Positions 1-5,114 of a stretch of 5,266 bases of DNA are shown one piece after another. Within the stretch, counting starts at the first letter, position 1, and each line of letters opens with the position of its first letter. Source of the DNA: Candidatus Woesearchaeota archaeon (lineage in GTDB: Archaea; Nanobdellota; Nanobdellia; Woesearchaeales; UBA12501). Made by a program: the position numbers and the translations under genes. The DNA lies in contig JACQMX010000001.1 of NCBI GenBank assembly GCA_016203375.1, positions 1 to 5,266 of the forward strand, in the 5' to 3' direction. The notes below the pieces were generated by a model, which saw nothing but the letters and a program-made list of their open reading frames with translations, ran no database searches and was not told the origin of the DNA.

Positions 1-28
1 AAAATGATTATTGTTTGTTAGAATTAAC

Positions 29-36
29 TTTTTATA
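29..36 (+). promoter_or_regulatory. TATA-box of the mre11-like gene, probably leaderless
   Basis: The octamer TTTTTATA ends 22 bases before the ATG at 59. Archaeal TATA boxes are centred about 26 bases before the transcription start, so the start would fall at or within a few bases of the ATG and the mRNA would have almost no leader. In agreement, there is no Shine-Dalgarno sequence before the ATG, and the stretch between is pyrimidine-rich. The identical octamer stands 21 bases before the 80-aa gene at 2011, which strengthens the call. Bases 1-58 hold no other gene that I can see. Confidence 0.6.
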
Positions 37-58
37 GCAAGCCTGCTTTATTCTCCTC

Positions 59-1282
59 ATGAAATTCGCCCACTTTTCTGACGTGCACATTGGCTCGTGG
101 CGAGATCCCAAGCTGCACAACACCTCCACCGAGGTGTTTGCCAAGGCGGTGGACTTCTGCATGGCGCAGCAGGTTGATTTTGTCCTTATCGCTGGCGATC
201 TTTTTAACACCTCCTTGCCTCCAATTGACAAGCTTAAGGCGGTGGTGACCAAGCTCAAAGAATTGCAGACAAGAGATATTCCCATTTATGTCACTGCAGG
301 CAGCCATGATTACTCCCCTTCTGGAAAAACTATGCTTGAAGTGCTTGAGGAAGCTGGCTTATTGATCAACGTAGTAAAGGGAGAAGTGCAGGACAACAAG
401 CTAAAGCTCAATTTTACCATCGACAAGAAAACGGGAGTAAAAATAACTGGCATGATTGGCAAAAAAGGCATGCTTGAGCGCAGTTATTATGAAGCCCTTG
501 ACACGACAAACCTGGAAAACGAACCTGGCTACAAGATTTTTATGTTTCACACAGCAATTAGCGAGCTGAAGCCAAAAGAACTGGAGATGATGGATAGCAC
601 ACCTATTTCCCTCTTACCAAAAGGATTCAACTATTACGCTGGTGGCCATGTGCACATTATCAAACAAGAGCAACTGCCAGGCTATGGCACGATTACGTAT
701 CCCGGCGCCTTGTTTCCTGCAAACTTCAAGGAGCTCGAGCAGTTCCATCATGGCGGCCTGTATCTTGTTGACGACAACAAAATAGCATGGCATCCCATCG
801 CCTTGCACAAGGTGCGCACGATCAAGCTTGACTGCAATCAAAAAACGCCACAGGAGGTTGAGCAAGCCTTGTTTGAGGAGATCGGCAATCACGATTACGC
901 AAACACCATTATTACCATCCGTTTGTTTGGCTGCTTGCGGCAAGGGAGGGTTTCCGATATCAATTTTCAAGAAATCACACAACGATTGTACGACAGAAAC
1001 GCGCATGTCGTACTAAAAAATACGAATGCGCTCACCACGAAAGAGTTTGAAGCCATCAATGCTGACGCGAAAAGCACTGAAGACATTGAGCTCAAGCTCG
1101 TCAAGGAGCATCTTGGCCAGATTCCGATACAGGACATGACGCCAGAGAAAGAGGAAATGTTGATAATCTCCCTCATGAAAACCTTGAGCATGGAGAAAGA
1201 TGAAGGCGAGAGAAATCTTGATTTTGAGAATCGATTGCGAGCGGAAGTGGAACAAATTCTGACGAATGAGAAGCTGATCTAA
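59..1282 (+). CDS. mre11: Mre11/SbcD-family DNA double-strand-break repair nuclease
   Basis: This 407-residue protein is a calcineurin-like metallophosphoesterase of the Mre11/SbcD family, which with Rad50 processes DNA double-strand ends. The phosphoesterase motifs appear in order: D8 and H10 (FSDVH), D47 (AGDLF), H83 (GSHD), H164 (MFHTA), and H197 and H199 (GGHVH). D8 and H10 carry the same numbers as in Pyrococcus furiosus Mre11, which supports this start. Length is close to the ~425 residues of that protein. About residues 1-240 form the nuclease and the rest the capping and C-terminal region; the last ~60 residues are charged and probably helical, as expected for a Rad50-contact tail. 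Two key positions differ: the metal-ligand Asn of GNHD is Ser82, and the residue matching P. furiosus His52 is Asn50. No rad50 lies downstream, although the two genes are commonly adjacent in archaea. Family assignment is firm; exact activity, and so orthology to Mre11 proper rather than a sister subfamily, is less certain. Confidence 0.9.
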   Translation: MKFAHFSDVHIGSWRDPKLHNTSTEVFAKAVDFCMAQQVDFVLIAGDLFNTSLPPIDKLKAVVTKLKELQTRDIPIYVTAGSHDYSPSGKTMLEVLEEAGLLINVVKGEVQDNKLKLNFTIDKKTGVKITGMIGKKGMLERSYYEALDTTNLENEPGYKIFMFHTAISELKPKELEMMDSTPISLLPKGFNYYAGGHVHIIKQEQLPGYGTITYPGALFPANFKELEQFHHGGLYLVDDNKIAWHPIALHKVRTIKLDCNQKTPQEVEQALFEEIGNHDYANTIITIRLFGCLRQGRVSDINFQEITQRLYDRNAHVVLKNTNALTTKEFEAINADAKSTEDIELKLVKEHLGQIPIQDMTPEKEEMLIISLMKTLSMEKDEGERNLDFENRLRAEVEQILTNEKLI

Positions 1283-1303
1283 AATAAGAAAAAATTATCA
1301 CCC

Positions 1304-1310
1304 TTTTCTT
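1304..1310 (+). terminator. possible T-rich transcription stop after the mre11-like gene
   Basis: A TTTTCTT run lies about 20 bases after the stop codon in a pyrimidine-rich stretch. Archaeal RNA polymerase can terminate at U-rich runs without a hairpin, and I see no stem before it. The run is short, so this is only a candidate. Confidence 0.25.
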
Positions 1311-1399
1311 GTGTTGTTCACCCGCTTCACCTCTATTCTGGATCATAATTTTCACCGGAGGTTTTTACCCATTAGATAATCCGCAAAAAATTGAAGTGC

Positions 1400-1409
1400 T
1401 TTATAAATA
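1400..1409 (+). promoter_or_regulatory. strong TATA-box match in the speD upstream region
   Basis: TTTATAAATA is a near-ideal archaeal TATA box. It would start transcription near 1430-1436, about 120 bases before speD. What it drives is unclear: either a long speD leader or a short RNA ending before the second promoter. Downstream are only tiny ORFs (ATG at 1417 for 5 codons, at 1436 for 6, at 1450 for 9), none of which looks like a gene. The rest of the gap 1283-1399 contains an isolated GGAGGT at 1357-1362 with no start codon behind it and otherwise nothing recognisable. Confidence 0.4.
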
Positions 1410-1487
1410 TTTTTGATGAAAACTACTCATTAGGGATGAAATACCGCTATGCATAAAATTCATTACCAAGCGTTATAGAAAAATTTA

Positions 1488-1514
1488 AAAGGGAGTTATA
1501 TATACTACCCCTTT
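1488..1514 (+). promoter_or_regulatory. speD promoter core inside an imperfect inverted repeat (possible operator)
   Basis: The left arm AAAGGGAGT (1488-1496) and the right arm ACTACCCCTTT (1504-1514) are inverted complements apart from two extra bases in the right arm. They enclose a seven-base alternating TA core (1497-1503). With the flanking bases this core can act as a TATA box (TTATATATA, 1496-1504), placing the transcription start near 1525-1530 and leaving a leader of about 30 bases that holds the Shine-Dalgarno sequence. A second TATA-like stretch, ATTTAAAA, is at 1483-1490. An inverted repeat over a TATA element is a typical placement for an archaeal repressor site, but repressor binding is inference. 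Confidence 0.4.
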
Positions 1515-1535
1515 CAAATCAGGACAAATCTGAAA

Positions 1536-1550
1536 ATGGAGGTAGAATAG
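1536..1550 (+). other. five-codon in-frame mini-ORF overlapping the speD ribosome site
   Basis: ATG GAG GTA GAA TAG encodes Met-Glu-Val-Glu and stops six bases before the speD ATG, in the same frame. Its first codons overlap the Shine-Dalgarno sequence GGAGGT. It may be chance, since an ATGGAGG string arises easily around a ribosome site. It could matter only if it is itself translated, for example from a leaderless transcript start nearby. Confidence 0.2.
1538..1543 (+). promoter_or_regulatory. Shine-Dalgarno sequence of speD, widely spaced
   Basis: GGAGGT is a strong match to the anti-Shine-Dalgarno end of 16S rRNA. Thirteen bases separate it from the ATG at 1557, longer than the usual 5-9. 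No alternative ATG, GTG or TTG in the speD frame lies at better spacing, because the TAG at 1548-1550 closes the frame. This supports 1557 as the start and marks speD as a leadered gene, unlike its two + strand neighbours. Confidence 0.6.
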
Positions 1551-1556
1551 AAGAAA

Positions 1557-1967
1557 ATGACCGAAACATTTGGACCGCATCTGACATTTGATGCTCGTGG
1601 CTGTGATAAAGCCAAACTAACGGATCAAAATTTTGTTTATAGATTATTAAATGAGATGCCGGAGCTTATTGGCATGACAAAAATAAGCTTGCCCTATGTC
1701 GTTGAGTGGCTGGACAAGTGGGCAACAACGCCGGGGTACACGGGCTTTGTCATTCTCGCAGAAAGCCACATCAGTCTGCATACGTTCCCTGATTCTGAAT
1801 ATATCTTCATCGATATCTTTTCCTGCAGGGAATTTAACGTTGACAAAGCGATGGATTACTTGATCACCGCTTTCAACGCGAAGCACGTCACCACTAATGT
1901 TGTGCAACGCGGACTTGACTTCCCCCGTGGTGAAAAGGAATCACCAAAGATTCGTGTCAGTGGGTAG
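1557..1967 (+). CDS. speD: S-adenosylmethionine decarboxylase proenzyme (class 1B, pyruvoyl type)
   Basis: SpeD decarboxylates S-adenosylmethionine to the aminopropyl donor for spermidine and related polyamines. The 136-residue proenzyme self-cleaves to a beta and an alpha chain, with the new alpha N-terminal Ser becoming the pyruvoyl cofactor. The cleavage motif AESHISLHTFP is clear: cleavage between E69 and S70, then H75 and C90 (IFSC). These match Ser63, His68 and Cys83 of the Thermotoga maritima enzyme with a constant offset of 7. Length is typical of the short prokaryotic class, which assembles as a dimer of cleaved chains. The N-terminus (FGPHLTFDARGCD) fits the family's usual start with a short extension. 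The gene has its own promoter region and Shine-Dalgarno sequence, and no speE or arginine decarboxylase gene is adjacent. Crenarchaeal paralogues with this fold decarboxylate arginine, so the substrate is family-based inference; processing competence is well supported. Confidence 0.9.
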   Translation: MTETFGPHLTFDARGCDKAKLTDQNFVYRLLNEMPELIGMTKISLPYVVEWLDKWATTPGYTGFVILAESHISLHTFPDSEYIFIDIFSCREFNVDKAMDYLITAFNAKHVTTNVVQRGLDFPRGEKESPKIRVSG

Positions 1968-1981
1968 GCAATTTCAAAATA

Positions 1982-1989
1982 TTTTTATA
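1982..1989 (+). promoter_or_regulatory. TATA-box of the 80-aa gene, probably leaderless
   Basis: TTTTTATA ends 21 bases before the ATG at 2011, in the 43-base gap after speD. It repeats exactly the octamer before the mre11-like gene. The predicted transcription start is at or next to the ATG. No Shine-Dalgarno sequence is present; the bases between are C/T-rich (CTCCCCTCTCTTCTTC). The T-run may also help terminate speD transcripts. Confidence 0.6.
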
Positions 1990-2010
1990 TCTCCCCTCTC
2001 TTCTTCGTGT

Positions 2011-2253
2011 ATGGCAAAGCAGTACATAGTCTTCGCAGATTCAGGACGTTTATTTAAGCTCGAGCAGCATTCCAGCGAGTGGGAATGGTCTGTCTTTGAT
2101 GACGGCAAATTCGAGCTATACGAGCTGCAGATGGACGTTATGCATGGCAATTCCCGCTTGAAAGAGCCAAAGGTTGGCGCGAATCTTGTCGCGACCTTCC
2201 CTGGGGAGAACCGGTTATCGCAAGGAAGGATTCTAGAGGTGTATAAGGCCTAA
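2011..2253 (+). CDS. hypothetical small protein, 80 aa
   Basis: I do not recognise this family. An open frame extends upstream to an ATG at 1897, but that would overlap speD by about 70 bases. The ATG at 2011 has a TATA box at leaderless spacing, so I take it as the start (MAKQYIVFAD). The protein is soluble-looking, has no signal peptide, membrane segment or cysteine, and is near charge balance (12 acidic, 10 Lys/Arg). Alternating hydrophobic patterns (QYIVFAD, KFELYELQMD, GANLVATF, GRILEVYKA) and a WEW motif at 24-26 suggest a small all-beta fold such as an SH3-like or OB-like barrel, which is inference only. It follows speD by 43 bases but seems to have its own promoter, so a shared function is not implied. 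Its TAA stop overlaps the stop of the convergent gatB. A real gene is likely from promoter, protein-like composition and tight packing. Confidence 0.65.
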   Translation: MAKQYIVFADSGRLFKLEQHSSEWEWSVFDDGKFELYELQMDVMHGNSRLKEPKVGANLVATFPGENRLSQGRILEVYKA

Positions 2254-3671
2254 GATTTGCTTTTCAACAATTTTCTCAATAGTTCATTCACTTCCTGCGG
2301 CGAAGCGGCGCCTTTTGTCTTGCGCATGACTTGACCGACTAAGAATTGGAAGGACTTCTCTTTGCCGGCAAGATACTCTTCAACGACGTTCTTATTTTCC
2401 TTAATAACTTCTTCACATACCTTCAATAATGCGCCTGTTTCCGCGACGCGCTTCAAGCCATGTTTCTCCACATATTGTCGAGGAGAAAATGGCTTGACCA
2501 CAAGCTCCTCCATTATCTTCTGCGCGACCTGCTCGGTGATCTCTTTCTTTTCTACCATAGAAAGCAGCTCGATAAGGTGTTTCTCGTCAACAAGCAAGTC
2601 ATGGAAAGTGATCTTATTAAAGCTCATCACGCGCACCAGCTCGCGCCGCATCCATTTGGCAGCAAGCACCGGATCAACTTCCTTAGCAACCTTCTCAAAG
2701 AGCTCGGCGAGCTTACGCTCTTGCGCAATGACCTCCGCGTCAAGCTGCGCGATCTTATGCGTTTCAACATATTTCCTGATCTTATCCTCTGCAAGCTCTG
2801 GCATGCTTGCCTTTACTTGCTTCAACCATTCTGATGGTATCTCGGTAACCACAAGATCAGGATCAAGAATGTAGCCATAATCCGCTTCTGTCTCTTTCGC
2901 ACGCATGTGGAAGGTCATGCCTTTCTCCGCATCCCAGCCTCGAGTATCCTGCATAAGTTTTTCTCCTGAACGCACGGCAATCTTTTGGCGTTCTACCTCA
3001 TAGAATAAAGCGCGCTCAATCTCTTTAAAGCCAGTGATATTCTTTATCTCGCTGCGCACATAGCCGGATTCTTTGATGGAGATGTTCGCATCTGCCTTGA
3101 TAACACACGTTTGCTCGTCAAAGATATCAAGATAGCTGAGCACGGTCATCAAGCGTTTCATGAAGTCTCGTGCCTGATCAGGACTTGCCATATCCGGTTC
3201 TGTGACCACTTCGCATAATGGTATGCCGCTACGATTATAATCAACAAGAACATACGCGGATGCTCCTGTACTCTTTGTGTGGATAAGTGACGCAGGATCC
3301 TCTTCCATATGGACGCGGGTGATGCCAACCATCTTCCAATCACTGAGTCTCAGCTCCCCAGACAAACCAAGAGGAATTTCGTATTGGGAAATCTGATAAT
3401 TTTTCGCAAGGTCAGGATAGAAATATGACTTTCTCGAGAATATCAATTTTGGAGAAATCTCGCAGCCAAGCGCCAGGCAAAGGCGAAGCGCGTAATCAAC
3501 GGCCCTTTTATTCAGCACCGGCTTGCTACCAGGAAAGCCTAAGCATGCTGGACAGGTCCTCGTGTTTGGCTCTTCGCTTCCTTTTGTCGCACAACCGCAA
3601 AAGAGCTTGGTCTTTGTATCGAGCTGCACATGGATTTCCAAGCCAATGACAATGTCCGTGGTAAATTTCAT
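2250..3671 (-). CDS. gatB: Asp-tRNA(Asn)/Glu-tRNA(Gln) amidotransferase subunit B
   Basis: GatB binds the mischarged tRNA, activates its Glu or Asp side chain with ATP, and uses ammonia from GatA to form Gln-tRNA(Gln) or Asn-tRNA(Asn) in the cytoplasm. The 473-residue length is normal. The N-terminal cradle domain opens with GLEIHVQL (10-17), then the zinc cysteines C25, C27, C40 and C43. Further family motifs are HMEED (121-125), DYNRSGIPL (144-152), EVVTEPD (154-160), EIKNITGF (208-215) and QDTRGWD (241-247). From about residue 300 the helical and YqeY-like tail begins, ending in the usual GQVMRKTKG and VNELLRKLL pattern. The usual DYRYFPxPDL is DYGYILDPDL here (264-273). The ATG lies 10 bases after gatA; a GGAG that overlaps the gatA stop is the likely ribosome site. 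No gatC is seen. Its TAG stop overlaps the stop of the convergent 80-aa gene. Confidence 0.96.
   Translation of the reverse strand: MKFTTDIVIGLEIHVQLDTKTKLFCGCATKGSEEPNTRTCPACLGFPGSKPVLNKRAVDYALRLCLALGCEISPKLIFSRKSYFYPDLAKNYQISQYEIPLGLSGELRLSDWKMVGITRVHMEEDPASLIHTKSTGASAYVLVDYNRSGIPLCEVVTEPDMASPDQARDFMKRLMTVLSYLDIFDEQTCVIKADANISIKESGYVRSEIKNITGFKEIERALFYEVERQKIAVRSGEKLMQDTRGWDAEKGMTFHMRAKETEADYGYILDPDLVVTEIPSEWLKQVKASMPELAEDKIRKYVETHKIAQLDAEVIAQERKLAELFEKVAKEVDPVLAAKWMRRELVRVMSFNKITFHDLLVDEKHLIELLSMVEKKEITEQVAQKIMEELVVKPFSPRQYVEKHGLKRVAETGALLKVCEEVIKENKNVVEEYLAGKEKSFQFLVGQVMRKTKGAASPQEVNELLRKLLKSKS
2256..2274 (+). terminator. possible T-rich terminator of the 80-aa gene, inside gatB 3' end
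   Basis: Three T runs (2256-2258, 2261-2264, 2271-2274) follow the TAA stop within 21 bases. They could end + strand transcription by the hairpin-free archaeal mechanism. They also encode the Lys-rich C-terminus of GatB on the other strand, so their T content has a coding explanation. Confidence 0.3.
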
Positions 3672-3681
3672 GTTTTCACTT

Positions 3682-5103
3682 TTACTCCAGCCATGATCCT
3701 AATTGCACAAGTTTTCCCTCTTGCAAATGGTCCGCAGTCAGCAGCATACCAACAGGCAAACCCTTTTCCATGCCAACCGGCATGTTCAGGTGTGGAAGTC
3801 CTGCGATATTCGGGCCAACGGTAAGGACATCAATCATATAACATTGCAGCGGTGTCAACTTTTCTATCTCAGAGAATTTTGGCGGCAGTATCGAAACCGT
3901 TGGCGTGGCAAGGACATCATATTTCTTGAAGGCTTTTTTGTATTCATTAATCATCAGCGTACGAACTTTAAGCGCCTTGAGATAATACGCGTCTCGGTAG
4001 CCAGCCATACGCGCGAAGGTGCCAAGCATAATTCGTCGCTTTGCCTCTTCGCCCAGATAGCTTGACCTGACTTTTGTAAAGTATTCGTTAAAGCTCCCTT
4101 CAAGCTTATCTTGTTTGCCATACCGCATGCCGCAGTACTTAGCGAGGTTTGTCGAAGCTTCGCTTGTACCAAGGAGATAATATGTCGAAATGCCATATTT
4201 GATTGGGATCTTAAGAGAAATTTCCTCATACGTCGCTCCTGCGCTCTCCAGTTTTTTAATGCCATTCCAGACATGCTTTTCAACCGCAGGATCAAGACCC
4301 TCAGCAAAGGCTTCCTTAATCACGGCAAACTTCATCCCTTTTAGTGATTTTTTTAGAACTTTTGTATATGAATCTACTGGTGCATTGATCGTGGTTGACT
4401 CATTGCTATCAAAACCGGCGATGACTTCAAGCAATAAAGCGGCGTCTTCGAGCGTCCGCGTCATAGGACCAATCTTATCCATCGCGTTAGAAAAATCCAT
4501 GAGACCATACCTGCTAACGCGGCCATAGGTAGGACATAATCCGACAATGCCGCAAAAGGAAGCTGGTTCGACAATGCTTCCGCCAGTTGATTCGCCAATG
4601 GAAAGCTGGTTGTAGGCTGTTTTTTGCGTGTAGCCTGCACAACCGCCAGAGCTTCCGCCGCACGTGCGGGTTTTATCGAACGGATTTTTTGGAACCTTAT
4701 ATCCAACGCCAACATTTACTGAAAAGCCACCAAAACCAAACTCATCTTGCGAGGTCTTGCCGATGACAATGGCACCTTCATCGAGACAGCGCTGCACTGC
4801 AGTCGCGTTGAAAGGAGGTATGTAGCCTTCAAGGATTCTGCTTCCGCCGGTAGATTCCATGCCTTTCACGCAGATGGAATCTTTAACCGAAATAGGAATT
4901 CCGAGCAGCTTGCCTGATTTCTTTCCTTTTTTGATTTGCGCGTCAAGCTCTTTTGCTCGCTTGATCGCGGTATCAGCAGCGATGGTGTTGAAATAATTAT
5001 ATTCGGAAGTGAGCTTCTTCACTTCTTCAATAACCTTGTGCGTACTTTCCTCTATAGAAAGATTGCCCTTACGGATAAGCTCGACAACTTCAAGCGTTCT
5101 CAT
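3682..5103 (-). CDS. gatA: Asp-tRNA(Asn)/Glu-tRNA(Gln) amidotransferase subunit A (amidase-signature glutaminase)
   Basis: GatA hydrolyses glutamine and passes ammonia through a channel to GatB. At 473 residues it is near the ~485 typical of the family and has the full amidase-signature fold. The Ser-cisSer-Lys triad is visible: K74 (ISVKD), S152 (second Ser of CGGSSGG) and S176 (STGGS). R356/R357 in KRRIMLGTF and D425 in YMIDVLT fall at the spacing of the glutamine-binding Arg and Asp of Staphylococcus aureus GatA. PTYGRVSRYGL (191-201) and the AGLPHLNMPVG end are GatA-like rather than general amidase. The signature is divergent: the usual GSDTGGSIRQPA reads GESTGGSIVEPA, KDN reads KDS, and the usual DEFAMGSSTENS region reads DEFGFGGFSVNV. 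The start fits the family (short helix, then the conserved AxxxD region). The cyclophilin gene ends 11 bases upstream and gatB begins 10 bases downstream, so an operon is likely. Confidence 0.95.
   Translation of the reverse strand: MRTLEVVELIRKGNLSIEESTHKVIEEVKKLTSEYNYFNTIAADTAIKRAKELDAQIKKGKKSGKLLGIPISVKDSICVKGMESTGGSRILEGYIPPFNATAVQRCLDEGAIVIGKTSQDEFGFGGFSVNVGVGYKVPKNPFDKTRTCGGSSGGCAGYTQKTAYNQLSIGESTGGSIVEPASFCGIVGLCPTYGRVSRYGLMDFSNAMDKIGPMTRTLEDAALLLEVIAGFDSNESTTINAPVDSYTKVLKKSLKGMKFAVIKEAFAEGLDPAVEKHVWNGIKKLESAGATYEEISLKIPIKYGISTYYLLGTSEASTNLAKYCGMRYGKQDKLEGSFNEYFTKVRSSYLGEEAKRRIMLGTFARMAGYRDAYYLKALKVRTLMINEYKKAFKKYDVLATPTVSILPPKFSEIEKLTPLQCYMIDVLTVGPNIAGLPHLNMPVGMEKGLPVGMLLTADHLQEGKLVQLGSWLE
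3685..3688 (-). promoter_or_regulatory. GGAG ribosome site of gatB within the gatA end
   Basis: On the - strand GGAG covers the last Glu codon of gatA and one base before it, next to the TAA. Thirteen bases separate it from the gatB ATG, the same long spacing seen for speD. It suggests coupled translation of gatB after gatA. The match is only four bases. Confidence 0.35.
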
Positions 5104-5114
5104 AGCTAGTCACA

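Noticed and set aside
614..1006. A 130-codon open frame on the - strand inside the mre11-like gene
   Set aside because: It lies opposite the conserved phosphoesterase region, and its protein shows no family features.
1357..1362. GGAGGT as a ribosome site of a missed gene
   Set aside because: No ATG, GTG or TTG follows within a usable distance; the next frames close at once with TAG or TAA.
1414..1439. Possible archaeal C/D box guide RNA (TGATGA at 1414, GGATGA at 1434)
   Set aside because: No CTGA D or D' box lies at proper spacing, and the first C-box-like element falls before the predicted transcription start of the adjacent TATA box.
1376..1456. Short open frame (ATA ATC CGC to TAA) running through the speD upstream region
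   Set aside because: The only possible start inside it before residue 20 is TTG at 1391, it overlaps the strong TATA box, and the 22-codon product has no feature to support it.
1512..1537. Leader hairpin TCAG-loop-CTGA and a direct repeat CAAATC before speD, as a riboswitch
   Set aside because: The stem has only four pairs and the direct repeat six bases. Nothing resembles a known SAM or polyamine-sensing fold, and the likely leader is only about 30 bases.
1897..2010. N-terminal extension of the 80-aa protein to an ATG at 1897
   Set aside because: It would overlap the end of speD in another frame and would disregard the TATA box placed just before 2011; the extra residues do not look protein-like.
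2362..2874. A 170-codon open frame on the + strand inside gatB
   Set aside because: It is antisense to a well-conserved gatB, is rich in Ser and Thr from the complement of Lys/Glu codons, and has no recognisable domain or start signal.
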